Origin: RGIG1959 sp964564305
Lineage (GTDB): Bacteria > Bacillota > Clostridia > Oscillospirales > Acutalibacteraceae
Assembly (NCBI GenBank): GCA_964564305.1
Contig: CAZMAM010000007.1
Span: 1-50,770 of the forward strand
Length of the DNA stretch: 50,770 nt
Direction of reading: 5' to 3'
Position numbers and translations under genes: made by a program. Position 1 is the stretch's first letter, and every line of letters starts with the position of its first letter. The notes under the pieces were generated by a model. The model did not search any database and had not been told where the DNA came from. It saw only the letters and a list, made by a program, of their open reading frames with translations. This document shows, in pieces, positions 32,916-41,885 of the stretch.

Positions 32916-34274
32916 CTATTCTTCCGCATCCAGCAGCATACCCGTTTGATCGGGAATACACGCGGACAACGCCGCCTGTTGCAAATCCGCCACAGAACTG
33001 TTTGCCAGTTCCGGCAGCGCGATATCTTCCGCCGTAACAGCCTCTCCATACGGATTAAACGCAGATCCGAGAAGAGCAACCAATTCCTCACGGTGAACGG
33101 AAAAGACATTATTTCCCTGCGCATTCCAGGTTCCCTCACCCGGCAAACGGTAAAATGTGATTTTATCTGTTCCCAACGAAGCCATGGAAGAGAGAATATC
33201 CACCATGTCCTCCACTGAACAGTCGGTGCGAACAGGATAGGAACTGTCCATGACCTCTTCTACCACATCATTTTGCAACACTTCTTTATCGAGGCGGAAT
33301 ATCCGGGCTAACAACGCCCCGAACACCTGCCGCTGCCGGGTAATGCGCAGCAAATCTCGATCTAAAGTGCCGTCCATCCAAGAAACATAATCGGTTGCCT
33401 GCCCTCCGCTCAATGTATGCACGCCGGCGGTAAAAGCGGTTCCGTCAAGCGTAACATCGGAGGGCAGATCGACATCTACGCCCCCCACACAGTCAATCAT
33501 CAGAGAAAGCCCTTTTCGGGGAACGACAAAAAATTCATCTATCGGCAAAGACAGCTGATCGTTCACAAAATCCACCAGCGAATTGGCGGAAGAACCGGTT
33601 TTAGAGGTAATTTCTCCTCCGCACACCGTGTGTGTGGGCGTTTCTCCCTCGTTGATTTCCGGCGCATATACCCGTTTGCGACAGGTCTCACACCAATCGA
33701 ACGGCTTAGGATTGGGCCATATGGCCCCCGCCGTGTCCACAATCCATTCATCTTCGGAGGAGATGACCGTCAATGTGGGAATCTGCAAAATATTGACGGT
33801 TTTCTGTGCTTTATCAAAGCACACCACAGCCAGCATGTCCATAGAAGAAGTATCTTCTTCTCCAAGCAATCCCAGAAGATAATAAGCCACCTGACTTTGA
33901 TGCTCTACGGGAGTGGTATCGTAATCGGTCGGCGGAATCGACGGAATCTTTTCTCCTTCATCGATAAAGATGGCATGATAAATATAATTTCCGAGCACGC
34001 ACACAAAAACAACAACCGCAACCACCAAAACCGCCAAAACACAGCGGATAATGACAGCGGCACGCGAAAGCTTTTTCTTTTTCTTCGGCTTTTTCGCTTC
34101 GGAATTGTGTTTGGTTCCCGTACCTTTGGCCGGCCCGGAACCGGAAGCAGATCCGCTGCGCTCGGTGCGCGTACGTTCAGGCGGCCTTTCCGCAGGGCGT
34201 TCATCCCCGGAGGATAATCCCAGTTCTTCCAGATTAATCTGCGGACGGACTTTATTGCGCCTGTCCTTTGCCAT
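32916..34274 (-). CDS. Divergent LCP-family (LytR-CpsA-Psr) membrane protein
   Basis: A 452-residue protein with a charged cytoplasmic N-terminus of about 65 residues, one membrane helix (about 76-98) and an extracellular LCP domain. LCP proteins attach teichoic acids or capsule chains to peptidoglycan using a polyprenyl-pyrophosphate substrate. The C-terminal marker DRDLLRITRQRQVFGALLARI is kept. The first motif is altered: where catalytic members have an IPRD-type arginine, this one has ILQIPTLTVI. It also has an insert with Cys195-x2-Cys198 and Cys218. It may be inactive as a ligase or act on another substrate. ATG 34274 or the ATG 9 bases earlier overlaps the end of nadD-yqeK. Confidence 0.8.
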   Translation of the reverse strand: MAKDRRNKVRPQINLEELGLSSGDERPAERPPERTRTERSGSASGSGPAKGTGTKHNSEAKKPKKKKKLSRAAVIIRCVLAVLVVAVVVFVCVLGNYIYHAIFIDEGEKIPSIPPTDYDTTPVEHQSQVAYYLLGLLGEEDTSSMDMLAVVCFDKAQKTVNILQIPTLTVISSEDEWIVDTAGAIWPNPKPFDWCETCRKRVYAPEINEGETPTHTVCGGEITSKTGSSANSLVDFVNDQLSLPIDEFFVVPRKGLSLMIDCVGGVDVDLPSDVTLDGTAFTAGVHTLSGGQATDYVSWMDGTLDRDLLRITRQRQVFGALLARIFRLDKEVLQNDVVEEVMDSSYPVRTDCSVEDMVDILSSMASLGTDKITFYRLPGEGTWNAQGNNVFSVHREELVALLGSAFNPYGEAVTAEDIALPELANSSVADLQQAALSACIPDQTGMLLDAEE

Positions 34275-35463
34275 CTTCCCCATCCTCCTTCAACCGGAGT
34301 ATGATCTCATTATAAGCCGACAATGTATCGGGATGAACAGCACACCGGGCGTCGACCAGTTCCCGAATGGTGTAACTCAGCGCGTATTGCAAGGCTTTGT
34401 CTTTGTCTTCATCCACCAATCGGCGCATAATCGCCACATCGTCATAATCGCGATCCGCCGAAGTAAAATCGGCTAAATACAAAATTTGTTCCAAAATGCC
34501 CATTCCCGCTCTGGCCGTCGTATGATACCGCACCGCGAGAAGAATTTCCGAATCGTTTATTCCCAGAACCTTTTCCAAAAAAACCGCTCCGGTGCGCGCA
34601 TGGTAAAGTTTCGGAGACACCCGTTCTACATCATCCAACAGTATACCAAAATCCCGCAAAATTTGCAACTGTGCCTTTTCATCGGTATTTTTCATAATAT
34701 CATGCACCAATCCGGCGGTATATGCCTTGGCCGGATCAGCTCCGTACCGTTCGGCAAGTCTTTTTGCCTCCTGTGCCACGCAAAGAGAATGATGATATCG
34801 CTTATCCGTCAGCCGACTTTGCACGATTTCCCGAAGCTGTTCATCCCCCATGCCTTTATCCTCCTTTCGGTACAGACCTTCCCGCACAATGTAGTCCGCC
34901 ACCGCTTGCGGAACGAAAGATACAACAGACTTTCCGGCACGCACCGCCGCACGGATTTCGGTGGACGACACCGAAGGCACGGCAAGATCCCGCACCTCGC
35001 ACCGCGCGCCGAAAACGTCAGCAAGTTCCCTCGCATAATCAAAAAGCCGCCCGATATTCTCTCCATCCCGCGGAGCGGTGCAAAGAACGGCAAGGCGGGC
35101 AATCACTTCAAAATCCTTCCAGCTAGAAAGCGTCAGAAACATATCCGAACCGGTCAGCAGAAAAATTTTGTCCCGGGGAAAGCGGTCTTTTATCCGACGG
35201 AGCGTATCCGCCGTAAAGCTTGCTCCCCCACGGGAAATCTCATCATCCGATACGCAAAAACGTCTGTCATCTTCCGCGGCGAGCCGACACATGGCCAGGC
35301 GCTGCTCTCCGGTCGTTTCGGTACGCTTTTGCTTATGAGGAGAAAGACCAGTAGGCATCCAAATCACCCGATCCAGATGCAAATCATCGGCCATTCCTTT
35401 GGCCAAGGCAACATGTCCGATGTGTACCGGATCAAACCCGCCCCCAAACAATGCAATATTCAC
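34252..35463 (-). CDS. nadD: NadD-YqeK fusion: nicotinate-nucleotide adenylyltransferase plus HD-domain Ap4A hydrolase
   Basis: One uninterrupted frame of 403 residues. Residues 1-204 are NadD, which adenylates nicotinate mononucleotide in NAD synthesis: IALFGGGFDPVHIGHVAL with the HIGH motif, and the closing VSSTEIRAAVRAGKSV. Residues 205-403 are YqeK, an HD-domain enzyme that splits diadenosine tetraphosphate: HHSLCVAQ, LVHDIMKN and RYHTTA hold the metal-binding His and Asp. In most Firmicutes these are two adjacent genes. Here no stop separates them, yet AAAGGAGG stands 8 bases before the ATG at 34851, exactly where yqeK would start. Both a fused protein and a free YqeK may be made. Start GTG 35463 has GGAGG 8 bases before it. 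Confidence 0.88.
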   Translation of the reverse strand: MNIALFGGGFDPVHIGHVALAKGMADDLHLDRVIWMPTGLSPHKQKRTETTGEQRLAMCRLAAEDDRRFCVSDDEISRGGASFTADTLRRIKDRFPRDKIFLLTGSDMFLTLSSWKDFEVIARLAVLCTAPRDGENIGRLFDYARELADVFGARCEVRDLAVPSVSSTEIRAAVRAGKSVVSFVPQAVADYIVREGLYRKEDKGMGDEQLREIVQSRLTDKRYHHSLCVAQEAKRLAERYGADPAKAYTAGLVHDIMKNTDEKAQLQILRDFGILLDDVERVSPKLYHARTGAVFLEKVLGINDSEILLAVRYHTTARAGMGILEQILYLADFTSADRDYDDVAIMRRLVDEDKDKALQYALSYTIRELVDARCAVHPDTLSAYNEIILRLKEDGEDGKGQAQ

Positions 35464-35477
35464 CGCAGCATCCTCCG

Positions 35478-36371
35478 TTACCGAGGCAGAACAAATTTCG
35501 GATCTTTTTCGTTCATACGATAGAGCACGAAAGTGCGCCCGATAACCTGTATTACCTCGGCATGAACCGAACAAGCCAGTTGCCGGGCCGTCTCGATGCC
35601 GCTTAAAGGGGCATGCTCCAACACGTGGCCCTTGATTAACTCCCTTGCCGAAAGGGCATCGTCCGCCTGCTTGATCACCGTTTGGGTAACGCCCTCTTTG
35701 CCGATGTGTAAAATCGGAGTCATCGTATTGGCACATCTGCGCAAGAAGGCACGCTGTTTTCCGGTCAACAGATCCGACCTCCCTAAATATTCGTTCAGCT
35801 GCGCGGCAAAACGGCGCAGCGCTTTCCCCCGGTGACTGAGCATGTCTTTCTCTTCATCCGAAAGTTCGGCAAAAGTTTTATTGCCCACCAAAAAAATCGG
35901 ATCGTACCCGAATCCGCCGTCTCCCCGGCATTCGCAGGCGATAAAGCCGGCACATTCCCCCTGTGCGGCAACAACGTCACCGTTGGGAAATACACAGCAT
36001 ACAGCGCAGACAAACCGGGCCGTCCGTTTTTCGGGCGGTATCTCTCGCATGGCTTCGAGCAATTTTGCTTTTCTCTGCCCTTGGGGGGCATACCGAGCGG
36101 AATACACTCCGGGAGCTCCTCCGAGTGCGTCCACACACAGCCCGGAATCATCCGCTACAGCAGGCAACCCGGTTTCCCGGCAAGCGCTTTTCGCCTTTAA
36201 AAACGCATTTTGCCGAAAAGTGGTTCCCGTTTCCTCTACGGGGGACAGCGTAATTCCCAAATCGCCTTCACCGACAACATTGACGCCGAGCGGGTGTAAA
36301 ATGCGGAAAATTTCTTCCGCTTTATGCGGATTTCGGGTCGCTGCGACCACGCGGATACTATTATTCCTCAT
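35478..36371 (-). CDS. rdgB: RdgB-YhbY fusion: XTP/dITP pyrophosphatase plus CRM-domain RNA-binding protein
   Basis: One frame of 297 residues. The first 200 or so are RdgB, which removes inosine and xanthosine triphosphates from the nucleotide pool: VAATRNPHKAEEI, VADDSGLCVDALGG, GGFGYDPIFLV and LSHRGKALRRF. The last 96 are YhbY, a CRM-domain protein that binds pre-50S ribosomes: LTGKQRAFLRRCANTM, HIGKEGVTQ and VQVIGRTFVLYR. They are normally separate genes. At the joint a GGGAGG lies 9 bases before a TTG at 35768, just where YhbY should begin, so internal initiation is likely. The N-terminal start is uncertain (ATG 36371 or 36383), overlapping the end of ftsY. Confidence 0.87.
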   Translation of the reverse strand: MRNNSIRVVAATRNPHKAEEIFRILHPLGVNVVGEGDLGITLSPVEETGTTFRQNAFLKAKSACRETGLPAVADDSGLCVDALGGAPGVYSARYAPQGQRKAKLLEAMREIPPEKRTARFVCAVCCVFPNGDVVAAQGECAGFIACECRGDGGFGYDPIFLVGNKTFAELSDEEKDMLSHRGKALRRFAAQLNEYLGRSDLLTGKQRAFLRRCANTMTPILHIGKEGVTQTVIKQADDALSARELIKGHVLEHAPLSGIETARQLACSVHAEVIQVIGRTFVLYRMNEKDPKFVLPR

Positions 36372-37287
36372 CCGTAAATTCATCCGTAAATAATCCTCTG
36401 GCAAAAGCATCCGGGTCAAACGGTTCCAAATCGTTAATTCCCTCGCCGACGCCGACAAATTTGACCGGTACCTGAAGTTCTTCCCGAATGGCCAGCACAA
36501 CACCTCCGCGGGCAGTACCGTCAAGTTTGGTCAGCACAATACCGGTAATGCCCGCCGTCTGCTTAAATTCCCGCACCTGACTGATCGCGTTCTGGCCGGT
36601 GGTTGCGTCAATCACCAGCAGAATTTCCTTATCGGCGTCCGGTAATTCGCGATCAATGACCTTGCTTATCTTGGACAATTCGTCCATCAGGCGCTTTTTA
36701 TTGTGCAGCCGCCCGGCGGTATCGCAGATAACCACATCCGCTTTTCTGGCCTTGGCGGCACTGACGGCATCATATACCACAGCCGCCGGATCGGCATCCT
36801 GCGCATGCCGGACAATATCCGCTCCCGCGCGTTTGGCCCATATATCCAATTGTTCTATGGCTGCGGCGCGAAACGTATCCGCCGCCCCCAAAATGACCTT
36901 TTTCCCCTCGCCAACAAAACGCGCAGCCAATTTGCCGATGGTAGTGGTTTTGCCCACTCCGTTGACGCCGATGACCAAAATCACGGATGGCTTGGTGGAA
37001 AGATGAAGTTCCTGATCTCCGCGCAGCATTTCCCCGACGGTGTCACAAAGCAGCCGCTTCACTTCTTCAGGATCGGTAATGCCTTCTTCTTTGACTTTTT
37101 TGCGCAACCGGTCACAAATGCGCGCGGCAGTCACCGCTCCGACGTCCCCCATAATGAGAATTTCTTCCAATTCGTCAAACAGTTCTTCATCGATTTTTGT
37201 AAAAGCGTGAAGCAGAGAATTGACCGATTTCATAATGGAATCGCGGGTTTTCTTTAAGCCCGCGCCGATTTTTCCAAACAGTCCCAT
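36361..37287 (-). CDS. ftsY: Signal recognition particle receptor FtsY
   Basis: A 308-residue SRP receptor GTPase that brings ribosomes making membrane proteins to the translocon. After a short amphipathic N-terminus comes the NG domain: G1 loop GVNGVGKTTT at residues 107-116, ADTFRAAA, CDTAGRLHNKKRLM, and TKLDGTARGG. It lacks the long acidic A domain of enterobacteria, as usual in Firmicutes. It follows smc by 12 bases and overlaps rdgB at its end. Confidence 0.97.
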   Translation of the reverse strand: MGLFGKIGAGLKKTRDSIMKSVNSLLHAFTKIDEELFDELEEILIMGDVGAVTAARICDRLRKKVKEEGITDPEEVKRLLCDTVGEMLRGDQELHLSTKPSVILVIGVNGVGKTTTIGKLAARFVGEGKKVILGAADTFRAAAIEQLDIWAKRAGADIVRHAQDADPAAVVYDAVSAAKARKADVVICDTAGRLHNKKRLMDELSKISKVIDRELPDADKEILLVIDATTGQNAISQVREFKQTAGITGIVLTKLDGTARGGVVLAIREELQVPVKFVGVGEGINDLEPFDPDAFARGLFTDEFTDEE

Positions 37288-37299
37288 ACTCGATCCCCC

Positions 37300-40200
37300 T
37301 TATTCATCTAACCCCATTTGCTCCGCCAATTCCCCGACCCGAAGTTCCAGAAGCTTGGAAACGCCTTTTTCCTGCATGGTCACGCCATAAAGAACGTCTG
37401 CGGCTTCCATGGTTCCCCGCCGGTGCGTAATGACAATAAACTGTGTACTCGAGCACATCCGCCGCAAATATCGGGCAAACCGCTCCACATTGACATCATC
37501 CAGCGCCGCTTCAATTTCGTCCAAAACACAAAACGGCGAAGGAGTAACCCGCAATATGGCAAACAGCAGCGCAATGGCGGTCAGCGCTTTTTCCCCGCCG
37601 GAAAGCGCATCCAAGTGTAAAATTTTCTTTCCCGGCGGCTGCACCTGCATATCAATGCCGCTTTCCAGAACATGTTCCGGATCAGTCAGCAACAAATGCG
37701 CACTTCCGCCGTCAAACAGCTCGGAAAAAACCGCCCCGAACTGTTCATTGATCCGGTCAAAGCGTTCCAGAAAAAGCGAACGCATCTCCCCGGTTAATTC
37801 GTCGATTAAGGCAAGCAATTCTCTTCGGGAAACCTCGACGTCGTTCACCTGCCCAGTGAGAAATTCGTATCGCTTACGGACCTGTTCGTATTCTTCTATC
37901 GCATTCACATTGACACTGCCCAAAGCGCGAATACTGTTCTTCAGTTCCTGAAGTCGTGCCGTGGCAGCGGAATAATCGGTTAAAGGCACGGACTGCTCCT
38001 CTGCCTGAAGGCGCGTAAGCCGATATTCCTCCAAAAGACGGGTTTCCTTTTCCTGAGCCTGATTTTGCTCCGCCGCAATCTTTTCCTCCAAGCGGGTAAT
38101 TTCTCTGCCGATACGCTCCCGCTCATGCGTTTGATCGCGCCATTGCTGCCGCAAAGTCGTCTGCCCGGCCTCTGTCGCCAAGCGTAACTCTGTCAGCTCT
38201 TCCATGCGCTTTTTCCCGGCCTCTGCCTGTTCGCGAAGACGGTTTGCATTTTCGGTCAATTCCCGCCGTTCCCGACCGATTTGCTCGATTTCCCGATTAA
38301 GGCCATCAATTTGTTCCTGCAATCGCTTCTGTTCGGCTCCCGTGTCTTCCCGCCGGCGGGAAAGCTCACGCAGCGAAGATTCCGACGCGTCCTTTTCCGC
38401 CGACAAAGCAGCTAAACGCAGCCGGCAACCGGATAACCGGTCGTTTAACACATCCCGTTGTGCCATAAGTTCCCGGCTCTGTTCGGAGGACGAAGCCATT
38501 TCCGCTTCCAATTCGGTTCGGGCAGAGATCGCCTCACTTTCCCCGGTGCGCGCTTCATCGATTGTTTTACGAATTTCTCTGGCGCGAATATCCAATCCGG
38601 AAATTTCGCGCAGGTAATCGTTTTCCTGTTTTTCGGCGTTGGCAAACTGTTCGCTCAATCGGCGGTGTTCCGCTTCCAAGCGGATATTGTTTTCGCCCGT
38701 AGCGGTTTGTTCGGACACTACCCGGTCATATTCCGCTTGAGTCTCCGAAAGGCGCCGCTGCGCCTGCTGCCAATCCTGCTGTGCCTGCCGTTCCTTTTGT
38801 GCCAAGTCGGCGCTCTCTTTACGAAGACGATCCATGCGCGAATGCCGGGAAATCAGTCCCGCATTTTTTACGGGGGATCCTCCGGTCATGGAACCGCCGG
38901 CATTGACCACCTGACCGTCCAAAGAAACCACTCGAAAACGGTAGGAAAATTTTTTGGCGATAGCCATTGCGCTGTCTAAATCACGCGCGACAGCGACGGT
39001 TCCCAGCAAATTATCCGCAATAACGCGGTATCGGTTCTCACACTGAACCAATTCACCCGCCAATCCGACAAATCCATCGGTTTTCGCCAGATCCGGCTCG
39101 CGCAACCGCCTGCTTCGAACGGTATCCAGCGGCACAAATGTGGCTCTGCCTTCCCCGGAGTGCTTTAAATACGTCATAGCGCGTTTAGCGTCTTTTTGGG
39201 CATCGCAAACAATATATTGCGCCATAGCACCCAAAGCCGTTTCGATGGCCAGTGCCGCTTTTTCGTCCGCTTGAAATAACTGGGAAACCGCCCCGTGAAT
39301 ACCCGTCAGCTCTCCGCGTTTGCTTTTTCGAATCACTGCTTTGACGCTTCCGGAAAAACCCTCCAAGCTGTTTTCCATCTCTTCCAGCATATGAATTCGC
39401 CGGCGAAGCGTTTCCGCTTCGATCTGTCGCTGACCCGCTTCCCGCCGGGCTTCTTCAGTCTGTTTTTGGCTGTCCTCCAACCGGATACGGAAGCTTTCGG
39501 CTGAACGAGACAAATTCGTGATGCGTTCACGGCAAGCCTGCCGCGCGGCCTCATTTTCCGATAATTCCCCATTAATCCGTTCTTTGCGCGATACGGCATC
39601 CGCGTACGCGGTATTCAGCACCTGCCGGCGCTCGGAAATTTCGGCCAGTGCATTTTTCGACGACGTCACGGCAACCCGGCATTCCGCCGCTTTGGCGGTC
39701 ATTTCCGCCGCAATACGGCTGAGCTGAGCCGTTTTATCGGTAAAAAATGCCAAATTTTGAGAAATTTTCTCTATTTGTCCGGCGTATGACAGGCGCTGTG
39801 TTTCCTGCTCGGCAATTTCTGCCGCTTTTTTCCGTATTTCCGATTGAATCGCCTGCTCCTCGGCGTCCAGAGTCTGCACGCTTACACCGAACCGATCCAT
39901 ATCCCCGCGCAGGCGCTCAACGGTCTGAGCGTAATGCACCCGATCATTTTCCCGCACAGCCGCCAAAGATTCCGCCTGTGATGCCTGCGCTTCATATTCG
40001 GTGTTCTTTCTTCGGATCTCATCTACCTGTAAAAGGAGATTTTCGGCGGTTTTTGCCGCATTTTCCGCCTGTGTTTCTATCTGTTGCACGGCATCGGATG
40101 CCTCATCGTATTCCGTGCGAAAAAGCTCCAGTTTTCCGGAAAGTTTCCGCAATGTGTCCCGGGATTGTTCAATCGAGCGCAGCCATAGCGCAATCTCCAA

Positions 40201-40872
40201 TTGTTTCTTTTCTTCGGCGTATGCCAAATAAGTTTTGGCTTTTTCTGCCTGTTCGGAAAGCGGTTCCACTCTCTGCCGAATTTCGTCGACAATATCCCGA
40301 AGCCGCAGCAGGTTTTCCTCTGCCGATTGCAACCTGCGCTCCGCTTCGTTGCGGCGATAGCGGTATTTGGCAATACCCGCCGCCTCTTCGAAGATTTCCC
40401 GCCGTTCACCCGATTTGGAAGATACAATATCGCCGACCTGACCCTGACCGATAATGGAATAACCGTCCGGACCGAGCCCTGTATCCATAAACAGCATCTG
40501 AATATCTTTAAGTCGAACGGCGGATCGGTTGAGCAGATAATCGCTCTCTCCGGAGCGGTAATACCTGCGCGTAACCCGTACCTCGTCTTCATCGCACGCC
40601 AATGCACGGGATGTATTGTCAATAATCAGCGAAACCTCCGCAAATCCCATTCCCCGGCGGGAAGCTGTTCCGTCGAATACCACATTTTCCATTTTGGATC
40701 CGCGCAGACTTTTTGCCGATTGCTCACCTAAAACCCAGCGGACGGCGTCGCTGATATTGGATTTACCGCTACCGTTCGGACCGACCACCGCAGTGATTCC
40801 CTGGCCGAAAGTCAGCACCGTTTTATCCGGGAAAGATTTAAATCCCTTCAGCTCTAACGCCTTGAGTATCAC
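37300..40872 (-). CDS. smc: Chromosome segregation protein SMC
   Basis: An 1190-residue SMC ATPase that compacts and separates chromosomes with ScpA and ScpB. Walker A is GPNGSGKSN (31-39); two long coiled coils flank a hinge around LAGELVQCENRYRVIADNLL; the C-terminal head has the signature LDALSGGEKALTAIALLFA and Walker B FCVLDEIEAALDD. I place the start at GTG 40872, which has AGGGAGGATCG about 8 bases upstream and gives the normal N-terminus ILKALELKGFKSF. The open frame continues another 70 codons upstream into a MITE-like element, but that part is not conserved in SMC and is very likely untranslated. Confidence 0.96.
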   Translation of the reverse strand: MILKALELKGFKSFPDKTVLTFGQGITAVVGPNGSGKSNISDAVRWVLGEQSAKSLRGSKMENVVFDGTASRRGMGFAEVSLIIDNTSRALACDEDEVRVTRRYYRSGESDYLLNRSAVRLKDIQMLFMDTGLGPDGYSIIGQGQVGDIVSSKSGERREIFEEAAGIAKYRYRRNEAERRLQSAEENLLRLRDIVDEIRQRVEPLSEQAEKAKTYLAYAEEKKQLEIALWLRSIEQSRDTLRKLSGKLELFRTEYDEASDAVQQIETQAENAAKTAENLLLQVDEIRRKNTEYEAQASQAESLAAVRENDRVHYAQTVERLRGDMDRFGVSVQTLDAEEQAIQSEIRKKAAEIAEQETQRLSYAGQIEKISQNLAFFTDKTAQLSRIAAEMTAKAAECRVAVTSSKNALAEISERRQVLNTAYADAVSRKERINGELSENEAARQACRERITNLSRSAESFRIRLEDSQKQTEEARREAGQRQIEAETLRRRIHMLEEMENSLEGFSGSVKAVIRKSKRGELTGIHGAVSQLFQADEKAALAIETALGAMAQYIVCDAQKDAKRAMTYLKHSGEGRATFVPLDTVRSRRLREPDLAKTDGFVGLAGELVQCENRYRVIADNLLGTVAVARDLDSAMAIAKKFSYRFRVVSLDGQVVNAGGSMTGGSPVKNAGLISRHSRMDRLRKESADLAQKERQAQQDWQQAQRRLSETQAEYDRVVSEQTATGENNIRLEAEHRRLSEQFANAEKQENDYLREISGLDIRAREIRKTIDEARTGESEAISARTELEAEMASSSEQSRELMAQRDVLNDRLSGCRLRLAALSAEKDASESSLRELSRRREDTGAEQKRLQEQIDGLNREIEQIGRERRELTENANRLREQAEAGKKRMEELTELRLATEAGQTTLRQQWRDQTHERERIGREITRLEEKIAAEQNQAQEKETRLLEEYRLTRLQAEEQSVPLTDYSAATARLQELKNSIRALGSVNVNAIEEYEQVRKRYEFLTGQVNDVEVSRRELLALIDELTGEMRSLFLERFDRINEQFGAVFSELFDGGSAHLLLTDPEHVLESGIDMQVQPPGKKILHLDALSGGEKALTAIALLFAILRVTPSPFCVLDEIEAALDDVNVERFARYLRRMCSSTQFIVITHRRGTMEAADVLYGVTMQEKGVSKLLELRVGELAEQMGLDE

Positions 40873-40986
40873 GCTGCACGATCCTCCCTTGCCAAAACGT
40901 ATCAATGGAAACCCGTTCGCCCGCCCAAGAAAACGCCGATGCTTCACCCGGCTGCTGCATTGGGACAACAGCAACGGCTTCGAGTT

Positions 40987-41164
40987 TGAGGCAACACCGC
41001 ACAAAGACCGGCTGCCGCCTTTGCCGGTCAGCAGCTGGAAGTCTTTTCCGTAATTTAGCCAAAAATCCTCGTGAATACCCAAAGTATTCCCTGCGGTTTT
41101 TGTATTATCTGACGAAAAATCCGCCGAAGCATCTGACGCTCAATCATTATGCGGTACTGCCTTA
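40987..41164 (-). mobile_element. MITE-like element, copy D (between rnc and smc)
   Basis: About 178 bases in the same orientation as copy A. Left end tgaggcaacaccgcacaaag, right end as complement taaggcagtaccgcataatg. The interior has gccaaaaatcctcgtgaata and ctgacgaaaaatccgccg, matching copy A. It lies in the 330-base gap between rnc and smc, within what is otherwise a tight run of genes, and carries an open frame that reads into smc. Confidence 0.8.
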
Positions 41165-41204
41165 ATAAGTTATCAATTGGAAAAAAACAGCAATATTCAC
41201 GTGT

Positions 41205-41885
41205 TCAGTCGTAACCCATCAAAGCGAGTGCTTCTTTGGCGGCAAGCTGCTCCGCCTCTTTTTTGCTTTTTCCTATTCCTTTCCCAATCACGTTGCTGTT
41301 CAGATGTACTTCCACCGTGAATCGCTTGCTGTGATCCGGTCCGCTTTCCCCAACCAGAATGTATTCCAGCCACTCTTCGGGAGTCTGCTGCACAATTTCC
41401 TGTAACTGAGTTTTGTAATCCTTAAAGTGACGCCGTCTGTGCGAAGCGACTTCTTTTTTGAGAAACGGCAAAACAAAATTTTTTGCGGCGTCCATACCTC
41501 CATCCAGATAGACCGCCGCCAAGACCGCTTCAAACGCATCGGCCAAAATAGATGAACGATCGGCGCCGCCGGTCAGTATTTCGCCGTGACCCAATAGCAG
41601 GTAATCTCCCAAATGCATCGACCGCGCATAAGAAGCCAGCGCCTGCTCACAGACAATCGCAGAACGAAGTTTGGTCAGTTCGCCCTCCTGACCCGTATAA
41701 TGGGAAAAAAGATACGTCGCGGCAATCATGCCCAAAACGGAATCACCCAAAAACTCCAGCCGCTCATTGCTCTGCATATGTCTGTGACCTTCGTTGGCAT
41801 AAGACGAATGCGTCAATGCTTCCCGGAGAAACTGCTCGTTTTGAAAACGGTAACCTATCGTTTCCATGAGTTTTTGGCAGTCCAT
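41205..41885 (-). CDS. rnc: Ribonuclease III
   Basis: A 226-residue RNase III that cuts double-stranded RNA in rRNA maturation and mRNA decay. The catalytic signature NERLEFLGDSVL (residues 40-51) and the later ILADAFEAVLAAVYLDGG supply the metal-binding acids. The double-stranded RNA-binding domain fills residues 155-226 (DYKTQLQEIVQQ and the end GKGIGKSKKEAEQLAAKEAL). ATG 41885 overlaps the plsX stop (TGATG). Confidence 0.96.
   Translation of the reverse strand: MDCQKLMETIGYRFQNEQFLREALTHSSYANEGHRHMQSNERLEFLGDSVLGMIAATYLFSHYTGQEGELTKLRSAIVCEQALASYARSMHLGDYLLLGHGEILTGGADRSSILADAFEAVLAAVYLDGGMDAAKNFVLPFLKKEVASHRRRHFKDYKTQLQEIVQQTPEEWLEYILVGESGPDHSKRFTVEVHLNSNVIGKGIGKSKKEAEQLAAKEALALMGYD

Noticed and set aside
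40873..41082. N-terminal extension of SMC read from the open frame
   Set aside because: The extra residues come from a MITE-like element and do not belong to SMC; a strong ribosome site points to GTG 40872.
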